A DNA stretch of 64,000 bases from Prorocentrum cordatum. Taxonomy: Eukaryota > Sar > Dinophyceae > Prorocentrales > Prorocentraceae. The notes under the pieces are model-generated. The model saw only the letters and a list, made by a program, of their open reading frames with translations, made no database searches and was not told the DNA's origin. Where the stretch lies: NCBI GenBank assembly GCA_963575745.1, contig CAUYUJ010014604.1, positions 1 through 64,000 of the forward strand, written 5' to 3'. A program made the translations under genes and the position numbers. Of the stretch, positions 11,188 through 20,715 are shown one piece after another. Within the stretch, counting starts at the first letter, position 1. The number at the start of each line of letters is the position of its first letter.

Positions 11188-14100
11188 TGGTAGCGGAGCT
11201 GGCTACACTCTCGTGTGGCTGGCTCTCGCTCTAATACCCATCATCCACGGCACAACTTGGTGGACTACTACTACGGTGGAATACCATGTTGCGCCGGCTC
11301 TGCGAGGAGCGGAGCCAGTCCGCGATCGGGCTAGCGGGGCGACCCGCGAGCTCGAGACGCTCTCTCCTACCTCACTGCGCTACTTCACTCCCGACTTCCA
11401 CCAGATGCCAATCGGCAACTCGATCGAGAACGTGGTCACTCTGCGGGGCTACCCGCAGCGGGGCCACCTGCATCCCGTGCCGGTCAGGCGCCTTACGGCT
11501 ACTACGCCCGAGCCTGACAAACCACAGCCTAAACCAATCACCGAAGCCGAGATGCACATGCACTGGATCAAGATAACTATCTTCGGCATTCTATGGGTGA
11601 TAATGGGATGTGCTGTGGGCTACATGCGGCAGGGGATGGACGACACGCGTACTACCGGCCCTTCTTGGGACCCAGCCGGTACTACGCCCTTTCGCGAGTA
11701 CGTTCGCGAAGTACATGCATGGATAAACGTGACGAGCGGCAATATGACGCCACCTCAGCAAGCTGCAGCACTACAACGTGGTCTTCAAGGCCTTGCTCGT
11801 CGTATCGCCATGCAGGTCCCCTCCCAGATCATCAATTATGGTGTAAATGTCAACGGACAGCCAACGGATGCAGTTACTTATATACTTTATCTATTGAGTA
11901 CCAAATTTGAAAATCTGGAAGATGAGCGCCAGCTCAACTCTGGCACTGCCCTTATCGACTTTCGCGTCGAAAGGGGCGAGCGAATCGACTCAGTGTTAGC
12001 TCGATTCGAGATGGCCCGTGACGAGGCTAACTCTGTTGGCTTTGTCATCCCCAACTTTCAGATCCTAACGCTGATCCTTTTCAGAGCGTTAGGCGTTGGC
12101 GCGTCACGAGCCCAACACCTGCTGGAGCCCTTCAATCATCAGATGCCCAGAACGCAAGCAGACTATGATAGGCTGCTGACCAGGATGAGGAACTACGGGC
12201 ATGTTGCCGAGCGCTCTCCTGGCAACATTGCGGGCATCTTCACAGGGCACCACGCACATGCAGGTGTCTACGCCACGACTGCGGGGTCACCCGCTGGTCC
12301 TGGCGAGCCAAGTCCCTGGGCTGATTCAGCCGATATGCCCAACGAGGCCACTGCCCTCTTAGGGCAGACCGGCCAGGCATCGGCAGAGGCAGCGGAGGCG
12401 AACGCCTGGTCGAACTACACGCCGGGCGCCGCCTACACTGCAAGCCCGCCCTCGGGCACAACCCTCTGGGGCCAAGCGGAGTCATCCGCTCAAGGGTCTC
12501 AGCCACCCTCTCCGTTTGAATCTGGCACTGACACAGATACCTCATCTGACGGTGATCACAATGGCATGGTCTCTGCTGGCAATGACTATCCAGCTGATGA
12601 CACTCACCTTTCTGAACAACAAAGAGCGGAAGCCGCTTTTATGGCTTATCGCAAATCAAAACGCCGTTGGAGGCGCATTATGAAGAAACCGGTCAGAAAA
12701 GTGAGACGTGCAGTACGCCGATATTTCAAACGCTATGGAAAGGGTCGTGGCAAAGGGGGTCGCAGACGCCGTATGCATGGTAGGGGTATCACTGCTTTCC
12801 TCACGTCCTTAACTGATGTAGTTTTTGAAGAAGTTCTTATCGGAGGCAAAGGTCGGGGTCACAGGCGGACCTCTGGTAAGGGAAAAGGGCGGAGGGGTAA
12901 CCCTAGGGACGCTTCTGGCAACACTATGAAGTGTCATACATGCGGTAGTACAGAGCATTTGCGCGATCATTGCCCGAAGGGGAAAGGAAAGGGATCCGTA
13001 CATTTGGCTCAAAACTCTTTTATGGATGACATAGATTACATTGACTACGAGTTTTACGTCAATCCAGAAGCGGCTCCCGCCGCGGGCTCCTCCACGTACT
13101 ACGTGATGGCCCGCTACGCTGATGCGACCGTAGCCCTGGAAGAGTACGCGGTGACCCTCTTCGACGAGTTCCACGGCTGGGACGAAGTCGACGAGGGCGC
13201 GTTCAACGCCTGGTTCGGTCTTCCAGCGGGGCCACCCGCCGACGACGAGATCTCCGAAGCTGAGACCGTCCCGGCGACCGAGGAGGAGCTCGCCGCCGCG
13301 CTGGCACCGCAGGTGATCGGCATGCCGTTGCTGCCTGATCTTTCGCGAGCCGGCTCGGAAGCGGGAGACGCTGACGACGAAATGCGGGGCCATCCCGCAG
13401 CTTATTCTGACTCTGAAGAGGCCGAAGAGGACTATGAGGACAGGCTCCAAGAGCAGGTCGCAGAAGCGATCCAGCTCCTGAGTGCGCCAGCACATCAGCA
13501 GATGACCATGAACGACCTGCTGTCGCGCCCAGGGGCCGCAAGGCTGCGTCCATACCTGGATCCTGATATGTCGGCACCGCAGATGCTGACCGCACTCCAG
13601 GCCCTAGCGGGGCCACCCGCTGAAGCGGCGCCAGCTGCAGCAGCGGGGCTACCCGCTTGGTCTATGGACGAGTTCATGCAGGGCTGCGACCAGATGGACC
13701 TCAACGACCTCACTATGGAGCAGCTGACCGACATCGGGTACTTCCAAAGCCCGCATCAGCACGTATTCATGGTCCAGGACAGCTCAGAGGACTCGGAGGA
13801 CAGGCGCAATGCAAAGAAGAACAGACGACCATCGCCACCTCGAGATCCAGAGCACCGTCATGAAGATGAAAGGCCCATGGAACGTGGCAGTGCGTCAGCG
13901 GGGCCAACCCGCAGGAGGAGCCGTTCAGCTCCACGACGCCCTACACATGATGCATCTGGCTACCCGTACAGCACGGAGCACTCCAGAGGTGTATCCGCTC
14001 AGTACGTGCCGGAGTGGTACATCAATTGGTACCCCGGCTACCCGATGGACGTGATCCGCCACTGGTGGTCCAAGGAGCACTGCAAACGGGACGAATCTGG

Positions 14101-17100
14101 CATCATAATACGCACCAAAGGTGGCAAGACTAAAACGCCAGAGGCTTGGGACCGAAAGGCTAAGAAACAGGAGATCATCAACGATCGCAAGACATACAGG
14201 AAACAAGTATGTCAATGCGAGCCTTTCAAAGGTCACATGCGCGGCTGTCCAATGGACCGCCCCTCCAGGAGCCCTCATCACGGTGAGACCCCCTGGAACT
14301 GGTCTCATGGAGATGACGCTGGCACCGTCCACGATCCTAACAAGAAGGTCCCTGGAGGAGGAAAGCGCATTACCGAAGCCGATCGCGCCCCTATGACCGA
14401 GGAGGTTGCTGACACTGTCAGGGAAAATTGGGAACAGCTTCCTAAAGACCATCGCCTCAAAGAATGGAACCGCCGATTCCATGAAGAGGCGGGGTCACCC
14501 GCAGACTCCAGCGGAGGTGCGGGGCCACCCGCGGGCGCGGCGCCAGCCGCTGGGTCCGCGGACGAAGAGTGGATGGCTGTTGCATCTGCTGCCGGATCCG
14601 CCGCCGGTACTGAACAGACCGAACTGAACGAAGAATGGGCGGCGGAAGACGGCTCAGAGAATCCATTCCCTGATGGATGCGCCTGCTGGTACTACAGCTC
14701 CTCGGCACAGAAGTGGTTTTGCACGAGGGTACTTTACCGCCACGAAAATGGCAAGTACAAGCTGGCCATAAAAGGTAGTGCCAACATCGACCAGATGAGG
14801 CAGGTCATCCATGATCATGGCCAGCCAGAAGGCCCTCCTAAAGACCCTCCTGGTCCACCACCAGAGGACGACGAAGACATCGAACCACCTCCAGGACCTG
14901 TGGTCGACTCCTCGCCTCCACCTTCTCCTGAGAAGAGGTCTCCTTCCAAGAGCCCCGAAGGTTCACAGGGGCGTGCGAAGGCCAGAGGGATCGCCAAGAA
15001 GGACGACCCTGAGCCGGGAGAGCCTACCGGCCCGTCCGCGACGGAGAGGAGGAAGGCTTTTGCTGGACCATCAGCCCCGATGCCACCGGCTGCCCAAGGC
15101 GACGTCAAGGACGAAGATCGCGACCAGCCTAAGGCAGCCTTCCGAGGTGGCTGGACTCCAACTCTGCATCAGCCGCGCCTTGCACCACGACCAGGCTCGG
15201 CACGAATGAAAGCACAACCGAAGCCCGAGGCTGGGTTGAGGTCGGTGCGGGCAGAGGCAGCCGCCAAAGGTAAGGAGGACAAGGGCTCTGCGGGGCCACC
15301 CGCTGAAGCGGCGCCAGCTGCAGCAGCGGGGACACCCGCAGAAGGCACTCCCTCAGAAGAAGAACGCCGCAAAGCCCTCAAAGAAATTGACAACCGACAG
15401 AAACTAGCCGACGATGCGCTGGCTGACCAAGGTCACCCGCACCCTGGTGCGGGGTCATCCGCTGGAGCTGCCTCGGCAGCCGCAGCGGCGCCAGCTGCAG
15501 CAGCGGGGCCACCCGCACGTCGGCAACCAGCGTCGTCTGTTCTCAAGAACATCCCTCTGGGAGCCATTGAATATTGGCAAGGCATTGAAGGCAAAGGCCC
15601 GAAACGCACCATAAACCCACGAGTCACTCGAGATGATACAGATCGATACGCGGTCATCGATTGCCCCGATCGTCGTAACTTCGAGTGCCGTAACGTATGG
15701 GAACGTGAACAACAAGTCGTGGGCAATATGTTGCGGGACAGGCCGCCATTGCGCGTCGCGCAGCACAAGGCAGAGCTCATGAATGTCATGAAGAGGTTCA
15801 ACACAGATCCGACTCTGCCGCGCGATTGGCAAATGGCCAAGGTGTCAATATGGTTCTCTACAGCCCTACGCCATGGTCCGTATTGGAAAGATGGATTCAG
15901 CCGATACTTCGAAAAGATTGACACTTTCGATCCATACGATGGCTGGGTTGTTGTTGACGACTTGCTGGCAAATTGGACTGGTGACAATCAGTGGAAAGGC
16001 TACCAGGACATGCACGATGTGCTTATCAAGGGCAACCCTCACAGCTCATACGTGTATTGGGTGTTGCTGAACTGCTGCGAGATGATCGACAACCATGGCA
16101 TGCAGAAGGGCAGGCTCCAGATGAAATGCGTCGAGGATAGCATGACGCTACCTCCCAGATTCCGACCAAAGGCACACAGGCCACAATATTTCATCAGAGC
16201 CACGAACGGCCATAGCAGCCCAGGCATCCACTGCCCAGAGTCGCTCTATAAGCCCATCACGACATGGATGAAGGAACCAGATGACCCAGTATACTTTATC
16301 CACGGGACACAGTGGGAGCATGTTAAGGGCATCCTTGAGAATGGCCTTTCATGCCTCACACAGGACAACCCTAAGGGGCAGGGGGGGCGCCAGTTCGTTC
16401 ACGGCTGCCCCTACCTCCCGGGTGACCCGAGGATTCAGTCGGGCATCCGTCCTGACTCTGAGGTGCTCATCTTCTGCAGCATCAGCAAGATGTTGTCCAG
16501 CGGCTTCTCTTTATGGAGGTCAGCGAATGACATCGTCATGACACGGGGCCACAATGGCCGCATACCGCCCGATCATATCTTTCAGATTGTGAGCATTGCA
16601 AAATATCGGGTCGGTGAAGCCTGGTGCAATCCGCTGGCTTACGACAAATCGCGGAAGCGGGGCCAACCCGCGGACAGGATTTGCTCCGAGGACTACTTGC
16701 CACTTAAAATGTGCAACAGAGTTCTGGGTGTGATGGACGAGCACGCCATGTACCTAAAGGGCTGGACTAAGACGGGCGGTCGCCCATTCAACCTGACCAT
16801 GACCGAGCAAGACGTTGCTCCACGACCGTACCTCACACAGACAGTCCTCATGATAAACGCCCAGGAAGACGAGGTCATGCCTGAGGCGGGGCCACCCGCA
16901 GGAGCGGGGACACCCGCGGCAGACACCTCGGATGGTTCATGGCAGCAAGTGGTCACGCCAGTAGCCGCAGTAGCATCTCCTTGGAGGCCGGACCAGCAGA
17001 CATGGGTCCAGGCCCTCAACAGCTACCTGTCACCAGCCGACGTTTCTGGACTGACCGATCAGCTATACCGTGCTGACCCGTGGGCAGTGCAGGCAGGTAT

Positions 17101-20100
17101 CCAAGACGCACAGCAGAGGAACCTGCGCACTCCTGCGGGGCCACCAGGCGCCCTAGGACCACAGCCACAACGCCCTCCGCAGCAGGCTGGAGGTGCGAGG
17201 TTTGCCCCTATGGGCGGCTCCGATGGTGGCTCGCCGTTCCGGACTCCGCCGTCTGAAACGAGCGAGAACAGCTTGTGGCAAAGACTCCAGGCGATTCGCG
17301 GAAATCCAGCACTCGCGGCAGCACTCCAAGCAACCACTCCCTTTGGCACTCCGAGGGGTAGTGAAGAGGGAGCGGCTGCGGGGTCACCCGCTGGGCGAAC
17401 GCCTGCGGAGCCACCCGCTCAAGCGGGGTCACCCGCTGACGGACAGCAAGGTTCAGACTACGAACGTCGGGCAGCTAACTTAAGAGCACAGGCTACTTTG
17501 CTGCTGCAACAACAAGCTGAAAGAGTGCCCAGCCTGTTGCGGAACCGCAACATAGACGTCACAAGCCATGGCGACTTCCGACCTCTCTGGAGTTGGACTT
17601 CTGAAGATGCTCCAAACGCTGATCCCACGAATCCATATCGACAGGTGTTTCCAGGAATAGAATCACACCCGATATACGGATGGGACAATCACGGTCCAGC
17701 AGAGGCGCCGGCCATGGACGCGCCGATGTACCCTGAGTACTACGCGCAGATAAATGACACTCCTATGATTGCGGGGCCACCTGCGAACGAATACACTCGG
17801 AACTTAGCTAATGAGATGTTTCGTTTGCAGTTTACACGAGCGGTCGATGCGCAGTCTATGCCACACTACGCCTACATGCCCACGCCGACGGACCCCGAGA
17901 CCATAGTCCAGCCAGCTGGTCTCGCGGTGCCAGCCGCTATGGGCAGCATGCCAGACTACATCCGCGACGTGCACAACACGCAGCAAGCGATACTGGCATC
18001 CAGGCAGCAGGCTCGTGACAACACTAGGCTGCGCCAACAACGCGCGATCCAGAGAAGGATTGAGCGCGAGGCCCAAGCGGGGCCACCCGCGGAAGCGGGG
18101 CCACCTGCTGAACGGCCAGAAAGGCGGCCGCCACCGACGCCATATCGGGAGGGCGAAACCACGTTCGAGCGCCAAGCTCGGACTCGCCCTGACTTGCCTG
18201 CTCCAGTCATCTCAGACTACAACTTCACTCAGTGCCCAATCTGCATGGACAACTACGAGATGGGCACTACAGTGTGGAGACTGGCGTGCGGGCACTTCTT
18301 CCACGACATATGCTGGGACCGTGTTGCACAGCAGCATGTCCGCAATCAGCGGCCAGGTGCGCCGAATGAGGCCCCCTGTGCCGTATGCCGTGGACCGGGC
18401 ATAGTGATAGCACACTTCCCGTATGCTGGACAGCGCGATGCGGAGTCGGACCAAGCGCGCCAGCAGGAGAGGTACGTTGCAGATGCCCGCGAGATGCGTC
18501 GGTTACGCGAAGCAGTGGAGGCACTGGAGGCTCGAGCCGCACGATCGGCGGAGCCATCCGCACGTGCCCCAGCTGCACAGGCATACCCCTGGCCAGCGCC
18601 AGAACAAGGCATTCAGATGCCGGTCTTGCCCACGCTCCGAGCGCAAGAGCCCCCAGCTGCGGGGCCACCCGCTGAAGCGGCTCCCGCCGCTCAAGCGGGG
18701 CCACCCGCTAACGGACCTCCAAACCCAGGTTTCTTGAGGAACATGGAGGCTAACATCAGGCGGAGTGGCAGGAGCGGAGGCGGGATTCGGAGGCCAACTG
18801 GATCGACCAGGACCTCTCGAGTGGCAAGCCCGGTCAGCGCCAGAAGCCGGGCAAGCGCTGAGAGCGCAGAGGCAGCCCAGTTCCATTCCACATTCATGAT
18901 CGACACAGAGGGGCTGACCTACGTGCGTGACGATACTGACACGCTGCCACCAAGAGGCGAATGGATGTCCACGCTATCTGCAAACTATTGGGTCCTCCAG
19001 CAGGAACCGATTACTGTGGAGGAGCGCCGCCAGTACGAGCAGATGTGGTGCACCGAGCTGACCATGACTCAATGGGTTCTTGAACAGCGCCTGTTGAGGG
19101 GTACACTCGGATCGCAGATCACGTACCACACCAACGACCACACTGGCGTACAGGTCGCTCTTGCAGCGCGCAATGGGACATTCTTTCCTGATGAAGATGG
19201 TATGCCCTGTATCTCGTTCATGCTGGACATTGGTTCTAATGTGAACATCATTGGATCCAACACGGCGCGGACCTTCCAGGAGATAATGGCCAGGTTCAAC
19301 TACCGACCTGCCATCTGCACCCTGAGCAAGACCCTCTACATCAATGGTGTTGGGGAGGGCGCTGCGATATGTCGGAAGATGGGCAACTTCAAGATCGGGG
19401 TACAGTACGCCAACGAGGCGAGCCCCCGCATTGAGGAGTATGCCTCCAACATCGCAGAAGGCTCGGGCGCCAATCTCCCGGCTATCTGGGGCCTAGGGGC
19501 CATGGAGGCACGTGATACGATCATCGTGTTGAAGCCGGGCTACCAGAAGGTCATCTTCCCCAGCGGCGACTACACCCTGAAGCTGGGAAGAGGCGCCAAG
19601 GTCCTGAAGGCGAAGAAGACTCCCTCGGGACATCTCGCGATTCCCTGCGGGCTGTACGATGGGGCCAAGAGCCACACGGTCACGAACACCTTCACGATCC
19701 GCAGCAGTCGAGATGGCTACACCGAGACGGAGAACGAAGAGGACCCCGCCAGCGCGGGTCCACCCGCTGCGGCGGGGCCACCCGCTGACGCGTCAGCGGG
19801 GCCACCCGCGACGGGACAGTTCGCCAATCCGAATAGGCACGAGGACTTCGGTCGCACATCTACCAACAGCTGGACATCGACCTTCACGACCGATACGTAC
19901 ATCGTCGAGCCGTATATCGACAAGCAGCTCCTGGAGGACACGACCCGTTTGATCGTGAACAGGACGCTGAACAGCTGGTGGGAGGGCCGACAGTGTCCCG
20001 AAGGGACTTGGCACCCACCTCCTGAGAACGCGGCGATGATACGGCCACACATGAAGGCCGCCCTGAAGTCCAAGATCTTCTGGGCAGTCCAGGAGGCGGT

Positions 20101-20470
20101 GAGCAAATGGACGCCTGAGGAGTTTACCCCTCTGCATCCAGCGGGGCCACCCGCGTCACCGCCACCACCACCAAGCTACACGGGCGGAGGTTCGTCGGAC
20201 TCTGCGGGGCCAACCCGCCTGCTGTCGTCTGAGGACGTCCGCGGGATGACGAACCGCGAGCTGATGGACACTCTCGAAGCCATCACCCAGCGAGGTGAGA
20301 GAGCGGAGATCGTGGGTCACGCTACGGATCGGACGGAATATTTTGACATCTCTGAGAACAACCCGCCGAGTCTGTCTGCGAGCGTGGCCACACCAGCGAC
20401 TCCTGCGGAGCCATCCGCGAACAGCACGCCTCCGAGTCAAGCGGCAACTTGGTCTCACGACAGCCGCTGA
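10994..20470 (+). CDS. ORF1 polyprotein: gag, zinc knuckle, Tpt1-like, RING-H2, protease
   Basis: A single uninterrupted frame of 3,158 codons. The open frame starts inside the LTR at a TTG; the first ATG is at 11,054, and ATG 11,552 would begin just before the second membrane segment. Domains (residues from 10,994): hydrophobic segments at about 70-85 and 190-210; gag-like helical region about 230-420; basic stretch about 550-600; CCHC zinc knuckle 647-660; long acidic and Ala/Pro-rich linkers; RNA 2'-phosphotransferase-like domain about 1,616-1,870; RING-H2 finger 2,414-2,465; retropepsin-like motif LDIGS around Asp 2,745. Gag normally forms the virus-like particle and the protease would cleave the chain. 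The Tpt1 and RING parts are not standard for any copia family I know. More than thirty copies of a GCGGG-GNNA-CCCGC hairpin lie in the coding DNA. The stop at 20,468-20,470 is followed by the methyltransferase-like ORF about 110 bp on. Confidence 0.85.
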   Translation: MCLTEAHYSHLRSEKTFLLKMPLLSFTPDPMLHLALLLMRYEPKPGIWERLRRNIYLGLPVRFRLGSGAGYTLVWLALALIPIIHGTTWWTTTTVEYHVAPALRGAEPVRDRASGATRELETLSPTSLRYFTPDFHQMPIGNSIENVVTLRGYPQRGHLHPVPVRRLTATTPEPDKPQPKPITEAEMHMHWIKITIFGILWVIMGCAVGYMRQGMDDTRTTGPSWDPAGTTPFREYVREVHAWINVTSGNMTPPQQAAALQRGLQGLARRIAMQVPSQIINYGVNVNGQPTDAVTYILYLLSTKFENLEDERQLNSGTALIDFRVERGERIDSVLARFEMARDEANSVGFVIPNFQILTLILFRALGVGASRAQHLLEPFNHQMPRTQADYDRLLTRMRNYGHVAERSPGNIAGIFTGHHAHAGVYATTAGSPAGPGEPSPWADSADMPNEATALLGQTGQASAEAAEANAWSNYTPGAAYTASPPSGTTLWGQAESSAQGSQPPSPFESGTDTDTSSDGDHNGMVSAGNDYPADDTHLSEQQRAEAAFMAYRKSKRRWRRIMKKPVRKVRRAVRRYFKRYGKGRGKGGRRRRMHGRGITAFLTSLTDVVFEEVLIGGKGRGHRRTSGKGKGRRGNPRDASGNTMKCHTCGSTEHLRDHCPKGKGKGSVHLAQNSFMDDIDYIDYEFYVNPEAAPAAGSSTYYVMARYADATVALEEYAVTLFDEFHGWDEVDEGAFNAWFGLPAGPPADDEISEAETVPATEEELAAALAPQVIGMPLLPDLSRAGSEAGDADDEMRGHPAAYSDSEEAEEDYEDRLQEQVAEAIQLLSAPAHQQMTMNDLLSRPGAARLRPYLDPDMSAPQMLTALQALAGPPAEAAPAAAAGLPAWSMDEFMQGCDQMDLNDLTMEQLTDIGYFQSPHQHVFMVQDSSEDSEDRRNAKKNRRPSPPRDPEHRHEDERPMERGSASAGPTRRRSRSAPRRPTHDASGYPYSTEHSRGVSAQYVPEWYINWYPGYPMDVIRHWWSKEHCKRDESGIIIRTKGGKTKTPEAWDRKAKKQEIINDRKTYRKQVCQCEPFKGHMRGCPMDRPSRSPHHGETPWNWSHGDDAGTVHDPNKKVPGGGKRITEADRAPMTEEVADTVRENWEQLPKDHRLKEWNRRFHEEAGSPADSSGGAGPPAGAAPAAGSADEEWMAVASAAGSAAGTEQTELNEEWAAEDGSENPFPDGCACWYYSSSAQKWFCTRVLYRHENGKYKLAIKGSANIDQMRQVIHDHGQPEGPPKDPPGPPPEDDEDIEPPPGPVVDSSPPPSPEKRSPSKSPEGSQGRAKARGIAKKDDPEPGEPTGPSATERRKAFAGPSAPMPPAAQGDVKDEDRDQPKAAFRGGWTPTLHQPRLAPRPGSARMKAQPKPEAGLRSVRAEAAAKGKEDKGSAGPPAEAAPAAAAGTPAEGTPSEEERRKALKEIDNRQKLADDALADQGHPHPGAGSSAGAASAAAAAPAAAAGPPARRQPASSVLKNIPLGAIEYWQGIEGKGPKRTINPRVTRDDTDRYAVIDCPDRRNFECRNVWEREQQVVGNMLRDRPPLRVAQHKAELMNVMKRFNTDPTLPRDWQMAKVSIWFSTALRHGPYWKDGFSRYFEKIDTFDPYDGWVVVDDLLANWTGDNQWKGYQDMHDVLIKGNPHSSYVYWVLLNCCEMIDNHGMQKGRLQMKCVEDSMTLPPRFRPKAHRPQYFIRATNGHSSPGIHCPESLYKPITTWMKEPDDPVYFIHGTQWEHVKGILENGLSCLTQDNPKGQGGRQFVHGCPYLPGDPRIQSGIRPDSEVLIFCSISKMLSSGFSLWRSANDIVMTRGHNGRIPPDHIFQIVSIAKYRVGEAWCNPLAYDKSRKRGQPADRICSEDYLPLKMCNRVLGVMDEHAMYLKGWTKTGGRPFNLTMTEQDVAPRPYLTQTVLMINAQEDEVMPEAGPPAGAGTPAADTSDGSWQQVVTPVAAVASPWRPDQQTWVQALNSYLSPADVSGLTDQLYRADPWAVQAGIQDAQQRNLRTPAGPPGALGPQPQRPPQQAGGARFAPMGGSDGGSPFRTPPSETSENSLWQRLQAIRGNPALAAALQATTPFGTPRGSEEGAAAGSPAGRTPAEPPAQAGSPADGQQGSDYERRAANLRAQATLLLQQQAERVPSLLRNRNIDVTSHGDFRPLWSWTSEDAPNADPTNPYRQVFPGIESHPIYGWDNHGPAEAPAMDAPMYPEYYAQINDTPMIAGPPANEYTRNLANEMFRLQFTRAVDAQSMPHYAYMPTPTDPETIVQPAGLAVPAAMGSMPDYIRDVHNTQQAILASRQQARDNTRLRQQRAIQRRIEREAQAGPPAEAGPPAERPERRPPPTPYREGETTFERQARTRPDLPAPVISDYNFTQCPICMDNYEMGTTVWRLACGHFFHDICWDRVAQQHVRNQRPGAPNEAPCAVCRGPGIVIAHFPYAGQRDAESDQARQQERYVADAREMRRLREAVEALEARAARSAEPSARAPAAQAYPWPAPEQGIQMPVLPTLRAQEPPAAGPPAEAAPAAQAGPPANGPPNPGFLRNMEANIRRSGRSGGGIRRPTGSTRTSRVASPVSARSRASAESAEAAQFHSTFMIDTEGLTYVRDDTDTLPPRGEWMSTLSANYWVLQQEPITVEERRQYEQMWCTELTMTQWVLEQRLLRGTLGSQITYHTNDHTGVQVALAARNGTFFPDEDGMPCISFMLDIGSNVNIIGSNTARTFQEIMARFNYRPAICTLSKTLYINGVGEGAAICRKMGNFKIGVQYANEASPRIEEYASNIAEGSGANLPAIWGLGAMEARDTIIVLKPGYQKVIFPSGDYTLKLGRGAKVLKAKKTPSGHLAIPCGLYDGAKSHTVTNTFTIRSSRDGYTETENEEDPASAGPPAAAGPPADASAGPPATGQFANPNRHEDFGRTSTNSWTSTFTTDTYIVEPYIDKQLLEDTTRLIVNRTLNSWWEGRQCPEGTWHPPPENAAMIRPHMKAALKSKIFWAVQEAVSKWTPEEFTPLHPAGPPASPPPPPSYTGGGSSDSAGPTRLLSSEDVRGMTNRELMDTLEAITQRGERAEIVGHATDRTEYFDISENNPPSLSASVATPATPAEPSANSTPPSQAATWSHDSR
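11188..11200 (+). other. tRNA primer-binding site of element 1
   Basis: TGGTAGCGGAGCT starts at the first base after the LTR. It resembles the complement of an initiator-methionine tRNA 3' end (animal-type consensus TGGTAGCAGAG). Element 2 in this window has the related TGGTAGCGAGAGC at the equivalent place. The exact dinoflagellate tRNA is not visible here. Confidence 0.7.
11201..11627 (+). other. Two predicted transmembrane segments at the N-terminus of ORF1
   Basis: About 15 uncharged residues (YTLVWLALALIPII) at 11,204-11,245 and about 20 (ITIFGILWVIMGCAVGY) around 11,566-11,625 precede the gag-like region. They are of membrane-spanning character, the second more convincingly because of its length. 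Copia gag proteins are normally cytosolic, so this suggests membrane targeting of the polyprotein. The first segment is encoded directly after the primer-binding site. Confidence 0.55.
12932..12973 (+). other. Gag zinc knuckle (CCHC)
   Basis: C-X2-C-X4-H-X4-C (CHTCGSTEHLRDHC), residues 647-660, lies in a lysine/arginine/glycine-rich context. This is the standard nucleic-acid-binding knuckle of retroelement gag proteins, for packaging element RNA. All four ligands are present. Confidence 0.93.
15838..16600 (+). other. tRNA 2'-phosphotransferase (Tpt1/KptA)-like domain within ORF1
   Basis: The order of motifs matches Tpt1/KptA enzymes, which remove the 2'-phosphate left by tRNA ligation and transfer it to NAD+: ALRHG (Arg 1,626, His 1,627), DGWVVVDDLL, IRATNGHS (Arg 1,735), HGT (His 1,770), 'I.E.GL', R.FVHG, SGIR (Arg 1,819) followed by a 'sEVLIFCSI' strand, then SAND.V...G..G.IPP. 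The Arg-His-Arg-Arg set known to be essential in Tpt1 is present. Length (about 250 residues) fits the family with one larger insert after DGW. Family assignment is from remembered motifs, not a search. Whether the domain is active, and why a retrotransposon should carry it, is unknown. Confidence 0.8.
18233..18388 (+). other. RING-H2 zinc finger within ORF1
   Basis: Residues 2,414-2,465: CPIC, a 14-residue spacer, CGHFFHDIC (Cys-His-His-Cys), a longer spacer, then CAVC. This is the C3H2C3 cross-brace pattern of RING-H2 E3 ubiquitin ligases, with the conserved Trp after the third pair (CWDRV). It lies between Ala/Pro-rich linkers, upstream of the protease. A role in ubiquitin transfer is inferred from the family only. 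Confidence 0.85.
19205..19520 (+). other. Degenerate retropepsin domain of ORF1
   Basis: FMLDIGSNVNIIG contains the catalytic Asp (residue 2,745; codon 19,226). The usual D-S/T-G-A is D-I-G-S here, so activity is uncertain. A downstream 'LPAIWGLGAMEARDT' resembles the conserved GLDAL/GMD turn of dinoflagellate copia proteases. Position between gag and the pol ORFs fits. Confidence 0.65.
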
Positions 20471-20583
20471 CGGGGGCAGGCGGGCGCGCCGGCGGCGCTC
20501 GCTTGCGAAGAGAAGCCGAATACCGGCCTCCTCGCTACATACGTTGGCCGCGCTGAGGCCCGAGAGGAAAAATATCATTCAAA

Positions 20584-20715
20584 ATGTTTGTCATCGAAGA
20601 TATTCGCACAGCTTGCGCTGAACTCCGAACCCGTGGCTATATATGTGACCGGATTACCCATAATGAGGTAATGACTTCAACTATATTTGGGAAACTTGTT
20701 GGCAGGAGACTATAA
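20584..20715 (+). CDS. Short frame before the methyltransferase-like ORF (likely its frameshifted start)
   Basis: ATG at 20,584 opens 43 codons (begins MFVIEDIRTACAELRTRG) ending at TAA 20,713-20,715. The ORF2 frame takes over in the overlap at about 20,690-20,715, shifted by +1. The character (TACAELRTRG..., ...EVM...TIFGKLVG) looks like genuine element coding, so the natural N-terminus of ORF2 probably starts here and a single-base change, or a programmed shift, separates them. Confidence 0.5.
   Translation: MFVIEDIRTACAELRTRGYICDRITHNEVMTSTIFGKLVGRRL

Noticed and set aside
12444-12457. GCCCG-CCCT-CGGGC hairpin in ORF1
   Set aside because: Inverted stem order and loop unlike the GCGGG-GNNA family; likely chance in GC-rich DNA.
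13003-13014. Dinoflagellate spliced-leader relic ('catttggctcaa')
   Set aside because: Only a short partial resemblance to the leader's 'cattttggctcaag' and it lies inside intact ORF1 coding sequence.
17134-17147. Hairpin-like GCGGGGCCACCAGG
   Set aside because: The right arm does not pair; at best a decayed copy.
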